In this document: positions 35,315 through 43,969 of the stretch, piece by piece
How positions within the stretch are numbered: the stretch's first letter is position 1
How the letters are laid out: every line of letters starts with the position of its first letter
NCBI GenBank assembly: GCA_024231975.1
Contig: JAAEQB010000108.1
Location: 186,001 to 250,000 of the forward strand
DNA: 64,000 nucleotides
Direction: 5' to 3'
From: Allobosea sp.
GTDB lineage: Bacteria; Pseudomonadota; Alphaproteobacteria; Rhizobiales; Beijerinckiaceae
Position numbers and translations under genes: made by a program
The notes under the pieces: generated by a model
The model's input: the letters and a program-made list of their open reading frames with translations, nothing else
Told to the model about the DNA's origin: nothing
Databases searched by the model: none

Positions 35315-35322
35315 TGTCGACA
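35315..35322. promoter_or_regulatory. GntR operator 2 upstream of prpD
   Basis: TGTCGACA core within TTATGTCGACAATAA, sharing the TGTCGACAAT half with operator 1. It ends 14 bases before the prpD start, where bound regulator would block initiation. Confidence 0.55.
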
Positions 35323-35336
35323 ATAATAGCAGTGGC

Positions 35337-36824
35337 ATGAGCCGCCGCTGCGATGCGAGGGACGATCGGGCGATGGCGAGTGGCAGCAACAACGAACGGC
35401 CGGCTCCGGACGGCGTCCTCGTCGATATCGCCGATTATGTCCTGGGCTATCGTGTTGACAGCGCGCTCGCCTATGAGACCGCCCGCAACTGCCTGATCGA
35501 CACGCTCGGCTGCGGGCTGGAGGCGCTGGACTATCCCGCCTGCACCAAGCTGCTCGGCCCGATCGTGCCCGGCACAGTGGTTCCGAACGGAGCCCGGGTG
35601 CCCGGCACGCCCTATCAGCTCGATCCGATCCAGGCCGCCTTCAACATCGGCACGATGATCCGCTGGCTCGATTTCAACGATTGCTGGCTGGCGGCCGAGT
35701 GGGGTCATCCCTCCGACAATCTCGGCGGCATCCTCGCCGTGGCCGACTGGCTGTCACGCAGCGCGATTGCGGCCGGGCGCCCGGCCCTGACGATGCGCGA
35801 CGTGCTGACCGCGATGATCAAGGCGCACGAGATCCAGGGCTGCCTGGCTCTGGAGAACGCTTTCAACAAGGTCGGCATCGACCATGTCATCCTGGTCAAG
35901 GTCGCCTCGACCGCCGTGGTGGCCGGCCTGCTCGGATTGAGCCGTGACGAGATCGTCAATGCGCTCTCGCTCGCCTTCGTCGACGGCCAGGCGCTGCGGA
36001 CCTATCGCCACGCCCCCAATGCCGGCTCGCGCAAGAGCTGGGCGGCGGGCGATGCGACGAGCCGGGCCGTGAAGCTCGCTCTGATCGCCCAGACCGGCGA
36101 GATGGGCTACCCGTCGGTGCTCACCGCCAAGACCTGGGGTTTCTACGACGCCTCGTTCCGCGGCCAGAGCTTCAAGTTCCAGCGCCCCTACGGCTCTTAT
36201 GTGATGGAGCACGTGCTGTTCAAGATCTCTTACCCGGCCGAGTTCCACTCGCAGACGGCGGTCGAGGCTGCGATGAGTCTGCACGAGCGCCTGCGCGAGA
36301 TGGGCCGCAGCAGCGACGACATCGCCTCGATCCGGATCAGAACGCACGAGGCCTGCATCCGCATCATCGATAAGCGCGGCCCGCTGCATAATCCGGCCGA
36401 TCGCGACCATACCATCCAGTACATGGTCGCCGTGCCGCTGATCTTCGGGCGGCTCACCGCCGCCGATTACGAGGACGACGTCGCCGCCGATCCGCGCATC
36501 GATGCGCTGCGCGACAGGATCGAATGCGTCGAGGATCCCGCCTTCACCCGCGACTATCATGACCCCGACAAGCGCTCGATCGCCAACGGCATGACCGTGA
36601 CGCTGAAAGACGGCACGGTGCTGCCCGAGCTCGTGGTCGAATACCCGATCGGCCACAAGCGCCGCCGCGCCGACGGCATCCCGCTGCTCGAGGCGAAGTT
36701 CCGCACCAATCTCGCCCGCCGCTTCGTCGAGAAGCGCCAGCGCCGGATTCTCGACGTCTCGCTCGACCAGGCGAAGCTCGAGGCGATGCCGGTCCACGAC
36801 TACGTCGACCTCTACTGCAACTGA
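35337..36824 (+). CDS. prpD: 2-methylcitrate dehydratase PrpD (MmgE/PrpD family)
   Basis: Cofactor-free hydro-lyase of 495 residues, the MmgE/PrpD fold. Key family segments are IGTMIRWLDFNDCWLAAEWGHPSDNLGG (with the conserved Asp-Phe-Asn-Asp) and the C-terminal cap with YPAEFHSQTAVEAAM. It converts 2-methylcitrate to 2-methyl-cis-aconitate in propionate use. ATG 35337 is the first in frame; ATG 35373 (MASGSNN) is an alternative with GAGGGA upstream. It is followed by prpB 6 bases on and by the tricarboxylate importer tctCBA. Cis-aconitate decarboxylases share the fold, so the exact substrate is not certain. Confidence 0.9.
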   Translation: MSRRCDARDDRAMASGSNNERPAPDGVLVDIADYVLGYRVDSALAYETARNCLIDTLGCGLEALDYPACTKLLGPIVPGTVVPNGARVPGTPYQLDPIQAAFNIGTMIRWLDFNDCWLAAEWGHPSDNLGGILAVADWLSRSAIAAGRPALTMRDVLTAMIKAHEIQGCLALENAFNKVGIDHVILVKVASTAVVAGLLGLSRDEIVNALSLAFVDGQALRTYRHAPNAGSRKSWAAGDATSRAVKLALIAQTGEMGYPSVLTAKTWGFYDASFRGQSFKFQRPYGSYVMEHVLFKISYPAEFHSQTAVEAAMSLHERLREMGRSSDDIASIRIRTHEACIRIIDKRGPLHNPADRDHTIQYMVAVPLIFGRLTAADYEDDVAADPRIDALRDRIECVEDPAFTRDYHDPDKRSIANGMTVTLKDGTVLPELVVEYPIGHKRRRADGIPLLEAKFRTNLARRFVEKRQRRILDVSLDQAKLEAMPVHDYVDLYCN

Positions 36825-36830
36825 GCGCCC

Positions 36831-37763
36831 ATGCCCTATCTCGTCGCCTCGGAACTGCCCAGCGAGCCGGCCGGCCAGCGCTTCCGCGCGCTGGTCGAGC
36901 ACGGCGGCATCCTGCGCTTGCCCGGTGCCCATAACGGCATGGCGGCGCTTCAGGCCAGGGCGGCCGGCTTCGAAGGCCTCTATCTCTCCGGCGCGGCGAT
37001 GACGGCGTCGATGGGCATTCCCGATCTCGGCATCATCACCGTCGACGAGGTCGCCTTCTTCATCCGCCAGATCGCCCGCGCCAGCGGCCTGCCGCTGCTG
37101 GTCGACGGCGACACCGGCTATGGCGAGGCGCTCAACGTCATGCACATGGTCCGTGTCTTCGAGGAGGCGGGTGCCGGCGCCGTCCATATCGAGGACCAGC
37201 TGCTGCCGAAGAAGTGCGGCCACCTCAACGACAAGAAGCTGGCTGATGCCCATGACATGGCGGCCAAGGTCGCGGCTGCCGCCAGGGCGCGCCGCCATCT
37301 CTATCTGATCGCCCGCACCGATGCGGCGGCCAGCGAGGGCATCGACGGAGCGGTCGCACGCGCGAAGCTCTATCGCGAGGCCGGCGCAGACGCGATCTTC
37401 CCTGAAGCGCTGAACACGGCCGAAATGTTCCGCGAGTTCGCCAGGCGCGTACCCGGCGTGCCGCTGCTCGCCAACATGACCGAATTCGGCCGCACGCCCT
37501 TCTTCACCGCCTCCGAATTCGAGGCGATGGGCTACCGCATGGTGATCTGGCCGGTCTCCTCGCTGCGCGTCGCCAACAAGGCGCAGGAGAAGCTCTACGC
37601 CGCGCTCGCCCGCGACGGTGGCACCCATGCCATGGTCGATGAGATGCAGACCCGCGCCGAGCTCTACGGAACCATCGGCCTGCACGACTACGAGGCACTC
37701 GACGCTTCGATCATCGAGACGATCATCCCCGAGGGGATGCCGCAGCGCGAGCGCAGCACCTGA
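36831..37763 (+). CDS. prpB: 2-methylisocitrate lyase (PrpB)
   Basis: Mg-dependent lyase of the isocitrate lyase/PEP mutase superfamily, 310 residues. It splits 2-methylisocitrate into pyruvate and succinate. Family motifs are YLSGAAMTASMG at the substrate pocket, LVDGDTGYGE with the metal Asp, and the catalytic loop EDQLLPKKCGHL, whose KKCGH is the lyase hallmark with the catalytic Cys. It lies 6 bases after prpD. No citrate/methylcitrate synthase gene (prpC) is nearby; the importer downstream may supply the tricarboxylate instead. Confidence 0.93.
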   Translation: MPYLVASELPSEPAGQRFRALVEHGGILRLPGAHNGMAALQARAAGFEGLYLSGAAMTASMGIPDLGIITVDEVAFFIRQIARASGLPLLVDGDTGYGEALNVMHMVRVFEEAGAGAVHIEDQLLPKKCGHLNDKKLADAHDMAAKVAAAARARRHLYLIARTDAAASEGIDGAVARAKLYREAGADAIFPEALNTAEMFREFARRVPGVPLLANMTEFGRTPFFTASEFEAMGYRMVIWPVSSLRVANKAQEKLYAALARDGGTHAMVDEMQTRAELYGTIGLHDYEALDASIIETIIPEGMPQRERST

Positions 37764-37848
37764 CGACAATCACGGCACCCGCGCCCGGCGCGGCAAGAGA
37801 CGACCAGCCGAACAAGGCGGCGTAATCGACAACGGGAGGGAGACGACG

Positions 37849-38799
37849 ATGCTGAAGCGTTTGACGATGACCGGCGCACTGGTGTTCGCGCTCGGCGTGA
37901 CGACGGCCTTCGCCGACCCGGCGAAGGTGATGATCCCCGCCAATCCCGGCGGCGGTTGGGACGGCGCCGGCCGCCACACAATGGCAGCCTTCGCCCAGTC
38001 CAAGGTGTTCACCGACGGCGCGTCCTTCACCAACAAGGGCGGAGCCGCCGGCACGATCGGCCTCGCCGAGTTCGTCCGCACGGCGAAGGGCGACGACAAC
38101 GCCCTCTTGGTGACCGGTGTGATCATGGTCGGCGGCGTCATCACCAACAAGACGCCGGTCTCGCTGGCCGATACGACGCCGCTGCTGCGACTCACCAACG
38201 AATACAACGCCATCGCCGTTCCCGCGAACTCGCCGATCAAGACGCCGCAGGACCTCATCGCGGCGCTCAAGGCCGACCCGAGCGCGCTCTCGGTCGGTGG
38301 CGGCTCCGCGGGCGGCGCCGATCACGTCATGCTGGCGCTGCTCGCCAAGCACGCCGGCGCGCCGGTCGCCAAGATCAACTTCGTCTCGTTCTCCGGCGGT
38401 GAGATCCTGGCGGCGCTCGGCGGCGGCAAAATCAAGGCGGCGATCTCGGGCGCATCCGAGTTCAGGCAGTTCGCCGAGTCCGGGCGCATCCGGATCATCG
38501 CCGTCTCCGGACCGACCCGGGTCGATGGCATCAACGCGCCGACGCTGAAGGAATCCGGCATTCCGGTCGAGATCGGCAACTGGCGCGGCTTCGTCGGTGC
38601 GCCCGGCATGAGCGAGGGCGCCAGGAAGCTCTGGCTCGAACGCTTCGCCAAGCTGCACGAGACGCCGGTCTGGAAGGAGACCCTGAAAACGCAGGGCTGG
38701 GAAGACGCCTATCTCCCCGGCGACAAGTTCAGTGCCTTCCTCAAGGAGGAGGAGGCGAGCTGGACCAGCGCACTCAAGGACGTCGGCATTCTCAAATAG
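37849..38799 (+). CDS. tctC: Tripartite tricarboxylate transporter binding protein (TctC family)
   Basis: Periplasmic binding protein of 316 residues with a signal peptide (MLKRLTMTGALVFALGVTTAFA) and the TctC/Bug fold: KVMIPANPGGGWDGAGR near the mature start, and GGSAGGADHVMLALLAK in the centre. ATG 37849 has GGGAGGGAGA upstream. It begins the importer half of the prp operon, 85 bases past prpB. The ligand is probably a tricarboxylate of the methylcitrate type (inference from prpD and prpB). Confidence 0.9.
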   Translation: MLKRLTMTGALVFALGVTTAFADPAKVMIPANPGGGWDGAGRHTMAAFAQSKVFTDGASFTNKGGAAGTIGLAEFVRTAKGDDNALLVTGVIMVGGVITNKTPVSLADTTPLLRLTNEYNAIAVPANSPIKTPQDLIAALKADPSALSVGGGSAGGADHVMLALLAKHAGAPVAKINFVSFSGGEILAALGGGKIKAAISGASEFRQFAESGRIRIIAVSGPTRVDGINAPTLKESGIPVEIGNWRGFVGAPGMSEGARKLWLERFAKLHETPVWKETLKTQGWEDAYLPGDKFSAFLKEEEASWTSALKDVGILK

Positions 38800-38868
38800 T
38801 CGCCGCACTGCCGGCACGTGGCTGACGGTTACGTGCCGCGTCCAATCGATTCTGGGGAGCGGACGATC

Positions 38869-39360
38869 ATGCCAGGCGCACAAGAAGCAGAGATGCGAGG
38901 TCGCCGGCGCAAGCCCTGGTGGCTGGGGCTCTCCTTGGCCATCATGGGCGCGCTTTGGCTCAACGGCGCGCGGAGCATTTCCTCGACCACCAACTATATC
39001 GGCCTCGGACCGGCGGCGATCGTGCTTGCCGTCGGCCTCGGCCTGACCGTGCTGGGGATCCTCCTGGTCCTCCAGGCGCTACGCGGGGAATTTGCCGCCG
39101 TCGACGACGAGGCCGAGGCGCCGCCCTCCCGTTCCGCCTTCCTGCTGGCGCTGGCGGGTGTCGCCGTGCCGCTGGCGACGATGCGCTTGCTCGGCTTTCC
39201 GCTCACGGCGATGCTGGCCTTCGCCCTCGTCACCCACGCCTTCGGCTCGCGCCGCACCGCCCTCGATCTCGCGATCGGCTTCGCGCTCGGCAGCGCGGCC
39301 TGGCTCGGCTTCTCCCGCCTCGGCATCAGCCTCGGCGGCTTCCTGCCGCTGATCGGGTGA
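38869..39360 (+). CDS. tctB: Tripartite tricarboxylate transporter small permease (TctB family)
   Basis: Small membrane subunit of 163 residues with four hydrophobic segments (for example AIVLAVGLGLTVLGILLVL and LGFPLTAMLAFALVTHAF). TctB proteins vary greatly in sequence; the call rests on topology and its place between tctC and tctA. ATG 38869 is preceded by GGGGAG. The stop is 4 bases before the tctA start. Confidence 0.87.
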   Translation: MPGAQEAEMRGRRRKPWWLGLSLAIMGALWLNGARSISSTTNYIGLGPAAIVLAVGLGLTVLGILLVLQALRGEFAAVDDEAEAPPSRSAFLLALAGVAVPLATMRLLGFPLTAMLAFALVTHAFGSRRTALDLAIGFALGSAAWLGFSRLGISLGGFLPLIG

Positions 39361-39364
39361 GGCG

Positions 39365-40885
39365 ATGGACATCCTGAACCAGCTCATCGGCGGCTTTGCG
39401 GTCGCGCTGCAGCCGATCAACCTGTTCTGGGCCTTCATCGGCTGCGCGCTCGGCACTGCCGTCGGTGTCCTGCCCGGCATCGGCCCGGCCCTGACCATCG
39501 CTTTGCTGATGCCGGTGACGGCGCAGGTCAATCCGGCATCGGCCTTCATCATGTTCGCCGGCATTCTCTACGGCGCGCTCTATGGCGGCTCGACCACCTC
39601 GATCCTGCTCAACACGCCCGGCGAGAGCGGCTCGGTGATGACCGCGCTCGAGGGCAACCGTATGGCCCGCAGCGGCCGCGGCGCCGCGGCGCTGGCGACG
39701 GCGGCGATCGGCTCCTTCGTCGCCGGCACGATCGGCACGCTCGCGCTCACCTTCCTGGCGCCCGCGATCGCCGAGCTCGCCTTCGTCTTCGGCCCCGAGG
39801 ATTATTTCGCGCTGATGGTGCTCTCCTTCACCTCGGTCGCGGTGGTGATGGGGCGCTCGCTGCTGCGCGGCTTTTCCGCGCTGTTCTTCGGCCTCGCGCT
39901 CGGCACCATCGGCATCGACACCCAGACCGGCCAGACGCGCATGGTCTTCGGCATGCTCGAACTGCTCGACGGCGTCTCCTTCACCGTGGTGCTGGTCTCG
40001 CTCTTCGCCATCGGCGAGACGCTCTATGTCGCGAGCCGGCACGCCTCGGCCCCGCCCGCGATCAACCCGCTCTCCGGCGGCCACTGGATGACCCGGCAGG
40101 ACTGGGCGCGCTCCTGGAAACCCTGGCTGCGCGGCAGCGTGATCGGCTTCCCGATCGGGGCACTGCCGGCCGGCGGTACCGAGATCCCAACCTTTCTCTC
40201 CTATGCGCTGGAGCGGCGCCTGACGCCGCATCCCGAGGAGTTCGGCCAGGGTGCGATCGAGGGCGTCGCGGGGCCGGAGGCTGCCAACAACGCCGCCGCC
40301 GCCGGCATATTGGTGCCGCTGCTGACGCTCGGCCTGCCCTCGACCGCGACGGCAGCGGTCCTGCTCGCCGCGTTCCAGAACTATGGGCTGCAGCCCGGGC
40401 CGTTGCTGTTCGCCACCAATCCCGACCTGCTCTGGGGCCTGATCGCCTCACTCTATATCGGCAACCTGATCCTGCTCATCCTCAACCTGCCGCTGGTCGG
40501 CATCTGGGTCAGGCTGCTGCTGATCCCGCGCCACTACATCTATGGCGGCATCGTCGTCTTCGCGCTGGTCGGCGTCTGGGGCCTGTCCACCTCCTGGATC
40601 GACCTTGCTCTGATGTGCGGGCTCGGCCTGATCGGCTACGTCGCCCGCGTCTACGATTTTCCGGTGGCACCGGCGCTGATCGGCCTTATCCTCGGCCCGC
40701 AGGCGGAAATCCAGTTGCGGCGGGCGCTCGCCGTCAGTCAGGACGATTGGGGCGTGCTGGTCGGCACGCCGATCTCGGCTTCGCTGCTCGCCATCGCGGC
40801 GCTGGTCCTCACCGTGCCGCCCTTGCTTGCCTGGCGGCGACGGCGCACCGGGGAGGCCGAGGCGCAGCCCGCCTCAGCCGGCTGA
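39365..40885 (+). CDS. tctA: Tripartite tricarboxylate transporter large permease (TctA family)
   Basis: Main transport subunit of 506 residues with about eleven or twelve helices. TctA signatures are GVLPGIGPALTIALLMPV, the LYGGSTTSILLNTPGES loop and its second-half repeat GFPIGALPAGGTEIPTFLSY, plus GVAGPEAANNAAA. It ends the operon; its last 12 bases overlap the end of the convergent GntR gene. Confidence 0.94.
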   Translation: MDILNQLIGGFAVALQPINLFWAFIGCALGTAVGVLPGIGPALTIALLMPVTAQVNPASAFIMFAGILYGALYGGSTTSILLNTPGESGSVMTALEGNRMARSGRGAAALATAAIGSFVAGTIGTLALTFLAPAIAELAFVFGPEDYFALMVLSFTSVAVVMGRSLLRGFSALFFGLALGTIGIDTQTGQTRMVFGMLELLDGVSFTVVLVSLFAIGETLYVASRHASAPPAINPLSGGHWMTRQDWARSWKPWLRGSVIGFPIGALPAGGTEIPTFLSYALERRLTPHPEEFGQGAIEGVAGPEAANNAAAAGILVPLLTLGLPSTATAAVLLAAFQNYGLQPGPLLFATNPDLLWGLIASLYIGNLILLILNLPLVGIWVRLLLIPRHYIYGGIVVFALVGVWGLSTSWIDLALMCGLGLIGYVARVYDFPVAPALIGLILGPQAEIQLRRALAVSQDDWGVLVGTPISASLLAIAALVLTVPPLLAWRRRRTGEAEAQPASAG

Positions 40886-41632
40886 GCGGCCGCCGCGCCG
40901 CCGCGCTGCTGGCCTGGCGCTTTCAGCGCTGGTGAGCGCGGCCTGCAGCGCGGTGCGCGCTGCCCGGATATGGCGGCGCATCAGGATTTCCGCCAGTTCG
41001 CCATCGCGATGGCTGATCGCCTCGGTGATGCGGATATGCTCGTGCCAGGCTTCGCGGCCACGGCCGGGGACGGTCGAATGCAGGCGTCGGCACAGACGCA
41101 GGCGCGGATAGAACTGCTCGCAGAGCAGCTCCGCCAGGATCGGGTTGCCGCTGCCCTTCGCGATCCGGCGATGGAAGTCGGCCTCGGGCTCGTCCTGCAG
41201 ATAGGCGCCCGTCGGGTTGCGCTCGATCTCGCCGCGATGGCCCTGGACCAGCGCCTCCAGCGCCGCGATCTCCGCATCGCTCATGCTTTCGGCGGCAAGC
41301 CGCGCCGCCATGCCCTCGGTCGCCTCGCGGACGTCGAGCAGCGCCAGGAATTCGTCGGCGCTGGGCTGGGCGACGCGCGCGCCCTGGTTGGTGACGTAGC
41401 TGACCAGCCCGCGTTCCTGCAGGCGCCGGATCGCCTCGCGGACAGGTGCACGGCTGACGCCGTAGCGGCGCGCGATCACCGGTTCGCTCAGCTTCTCGCC
41501 CGGAGCGATCTCCCCCGTCACGATCGCGCTGGTCAGGGCATCATAGAGCTTGTCGCCGATTCCGGGCCTGCCGGCCGGAACCGGGTCCGAAAGCTCTGCT
41601 GTGTCCGCCTCGCCGGTCATCGCCATCGCCAT
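40874..41632 (-). CDS. GntR family transcriptional regulator (FCD domain) of the prp operon
   Basis: Regulator of 252 residues: winged HTH (YDALTSAIVTGEIAPGEKLSEPVIARRYGVSRAPVREAIRRL) and an FCD ligand domain with metal-type His/Asp residues in DFHRRIAKGSGN. It converges with tctA and overlaps it by 12 bases. Operators TTGTCGACAA at 35250 and 35315 upstream of prpD and a near match (TTGTCGAGAG at 41640-41649) just before its own start ATG suggest control of the whole operon and of itself. Confidence 0.87.
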   Translation of the reverse strand: MAMAMTGEADTAELSDPVPAGRPGIGDKLYDALTSAIVTGEIAPGEKLSEPVIARRYGVSRAPVREAIRRLQERGLVSYVTNQGARVAQPSADEFLALLDVREATEGMAARLAAESMSDAEIAALEALVQGHRGEIERNPTGAYLQDEPEADFHRRIAKGSGNPILAELLCEQFYPRLRLCRRLHSTVPGRGREAWHEHIRITEAISHRDGELAEILMRRHIRAARTALQAALTSAESARPAARRRGGRSAG

Positions 41633-41650
41633 TGTCGCCTTGTCGAGAGA

Positions 41651-42508
41651 TCATGATTCCGGGGCGCGCGGAGTATGCGCGATTGCCGGGGCAGGGGGCA
41701 CCGGAAAATCGATCGTCGGCTTGCCGCGCCGGTTGCCCTGACGGCCATGGGCATGCGGGCTTGCACCCATCTCCGCCTTGAAGGCGAAGATGAAGGCCGA
41801 GGCCGAGCCGTAGCCGAGTTCCATCGCGGTCTGCGTCACCGACATCCCGCCGCTGAGCAACTCGATCGCCCGGAACAGGCGCAGGCGGCGTTTCCATGAG
41901 CGCAGCGGCGCGCCGATCTCGGCCTCGAACCGGCGTGTCAGGGTCCGGCTGGAGAGGCCGAGCTCCCGAGCCCAGTCCGCGGCGCTGCGCTCGTCGGCGG
42001 GATCGAGATACAGCGCCTCGCAGAGCGCGGCGAGGCGGCTGTCGCGGGGCCAGGGCAAGGCCGTCGGCAAGGCCGCCGCGCGGCGCAACTGGTCGAGGAT
42101 GAGGGCCACCACCCGGCTGCCATAGCCGTCGGCGTCGCCTTGGCCTTCGATCGCTGCCGCCTCGACGATCAGGGCCTTGAGCAGCGGCGACACTGCCAGG
42201 ACCGTCGGGGCGCGTGGCAGACTGCTTCCCGCTTCGGTCGCGATCCAGAGGCTCCGGAACTCCGCGCCGAGCAGCGATCCCACGCGATGCGGCACGCCCG
42301 TCGGCAGCCAGGCCGCCTGGTCCGGCGAGGTGATGAAGGTCTGCCCGACCGTGGAGACGGTCAGGACACCGTCGATCGCATAGACCAGCTGATGCCAGTC
42401 ATGGGCGTGCTCCAGGAAATGATGACGGGGCGGAATCGACTGCGCCCGCATCGTCATCGGTCGCGGCGGCAGCGCATCCGGCGGGGCAGTGATGATCGAC
42501 CAGCTCAT
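41651..42508 (-). CDS. AraC family transcriptional regulator
   Basis: An AraC/XylS regulator of 285 residues. The N-terminal half is a cupin-like sensor (HHFLEHAHDWHQLVYAIDGVLTV). The C-terminal domain has two HTH motifs: AADWARELGLSSRTLTRRFEAEIG and SVTQTAMELGYGSASAFIFAFKAEMG. ATG 42508 gives a normal N-terminus (MSWSIITAPP); ATG 42547 would add 13 residues. It is divergent from the TPR-MFS pair, which is its most likely target. The inducer is unknown. Confidence 0.87.
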   Translation of the reverse strand: MSWSIITAPPDALPPRPMTMRAQSIPPRHHFLEHAHDWHQLVYAIDGVLTVSTVGQTFITSPDQAAWLPTGVPHRVGSLLGAEFRSLWIATEAGSSLPRAPTVLAVSPLLKALIVEAAAIEGQGDADGYGSRVVALILDQLRRAAALPTALPWPRDSRLAALCEALYLDPADERSAADWARELGLSSRTLTRRFEAEIGAPLRSWKRRLRLFRAIELLSGGMSVTQTAMELGYGSASAFIFAFKAEMGASPHAHGRQGNRRGKPTIDFPVPPAPAIAHTPRAPES

Positions 42509-42649
42509 GGCATCCCGTTTTGTCTGATATTCTATAGTTTTTGGCAAAGCATCGAAAGTAGGTCAGCCGGCTTTCTGATAGGCGAAGGGAATGGCAGGCG
42601 AGGCGGGATGCGCTTGCCGCAACCGGTTCGTCTGCGAGGGACCTTGCCG

Positions 42650-43969
42650 ATGCCTGATACCGATCGTCGTGGCTTGTCGGTCTCGACCGGGTCTCCGGAG
42701 GCTGCGCGCCTTTATCGCGAAGGTGTCGATCTGCTGCTCTCCGCATGGCCGGGTGCGATCGAAGCCTTGCAACAGGCAATCGAGGCGGATCCGGATTTCG
42801 CGCTGGCTCATGCCGCATTGGCACGTGCGCTGGCTGTGCGCGCGCAGCCATTGGAGGCTGCCGCTCGCATCGCCCTGGCATCGAGGATCGTCGACCTGAA
42901 CGGAACCGCGCGCGAACGCAGCCATGTTGCAACGCTCGCTCTTGCAATCGCAGGCCAAGGCGCCAAGGCACTCGATGCGGCGCTCAAGCATGCGGAGAGC
43001 TGGCCGCGCGACGTTATCATCCTCTCGCTGCCACTGGGTGCCTTCGGCCTTTTTGCTTTCTCCGGCATGAGGGGACATGATCAGGCCCGGGTTGATCTCT
43101 GCGAGCGCCACGCCCGGAGCTTTTCTGCGGATGACTGGTGGTTCCTGACCTATCGCGGCTGGTCCCATGCCGAGAATGGCGCGGTCAGGCTCGGCCGCGA
43201 CCTTACGCGGCGGGCCGTCGAGCTACGCCCGGCCAACGCCAACGGGGCACACGCCTTGTCCCATGCGATGTTCGAGGATGGGGCGACCGACGAGGCGGAG
43301 GCTTTTGTTGCCAACTGGTTGCCGAGCTATGACCGCTCCGGCATCCTCCATGGCCACATCGCCTGGCACGAGGCGTTGTCGGCGCTTGATCGCGGCGATT
43401 CCGTCCGGGCGGTTGCGATCTACGAGCAACATGTCCAGCCATCGGTTTCGCTGGGTGCCCCGATCAACATCATGACGGATGCCGTCTCGCTGCTTTGGCG
43501 CCTGCAGGCCTACGGCCATGAGGTGCCGGCCGGGATGTGGGAGCGCGCCAGGTCCTACGCCCAAACCAAGTTCGCCAAGCCGGGCTTGGCCTTCGTCGAT
43601 GCCCATCTCGGCCTGGCGGATGCGGCAACCGGGAACAGGAGCGCGGCCGTAGAGCGCATTGACGCGCTGACCAGCCTTGTCGAAGGCGGCACGCTTGCGG
43701 CCGGCCCCGTCGTTCCGGCGATCTGCCGGGCGGCACTCGCATTCGCGGAGAGCGACTATGCCGGTTGCATCCGCATCCTCGAACCCCTGGCTGGCGAGGT
43801 GGCCCGGATCGGTGGCAGCGGCGCTCAAAGGGAAATCTTCGAGGACACGCTTTTGCTCGCCCTGATGCGCAACGGTGAGGTAGTCAAGGCGCGGGACCTC
43901 CTCGATCGGCGCTTGCATCGCCGACCTTCGCCGCGTGACATCGTCTGGAAAGCCCAACTCGCCGCATGA
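42650..43969 (+). CDS. Tetratricopeptide-repeat protein
   Basis: A 439-residue protein of paired helices. TPR-type units are visible around AIEALQQAIEADPDFALAHAALARALA and later LGRDLTRRAVELRPANANGAHALSHAMFEDGATDEA. There is no signal peptide and no enzymatic motif I can recognise. The start ATG 42650 has GCGAGGGA upstream; an in-frame ATG at 42608 adds an Arg-rich leader. Its stop overlaps the start of the MFS gene (ATGA), so the two products are made together; the pair may act with the transporter. Confidence 0.8.
   Translation: MPDTDRRGLSVSTGSPEAARLYREGVDLLLSAWPGAIEALQQAIEADPDFALAHAALARALAVRAQPLEAAARIALASRIVDLNGTARERSHVATLALAIAGQGAKALDAALKHAESWPRDVIILSLPLGAFGLFAFSGMRGHDQARVDLCERHARSFSADDWWFLTYRGWSHAENGAVRLGRDLTRRAVELRPANANGAHALSHAMFEDGATDEAEAFVANWLPSYDRSGILHGHIAWHEALSALDRGDSVRAVAIYEQHVQPSVSLGAPINIMTDAVSLLWRLQAYGHEVPAGMWERARSYAQTKFAKPGLAFVDAHLGLADAATGNRSAAVERIDALTSLVEGGTLAAGPVVPAICRAALAFAESDYAGCIRILEPLAGEVARIGGSGAQREIFEDTLLLALMRNGEVVKARDLLDRRLHRRPSPRDIVWKAQLAA

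Noticed and set aside
35754..37769. 671-residue open frame on the minus strand
   Set aside because: Antisense to prpD and prpB; no family features; a shadow of GC-rich codons.
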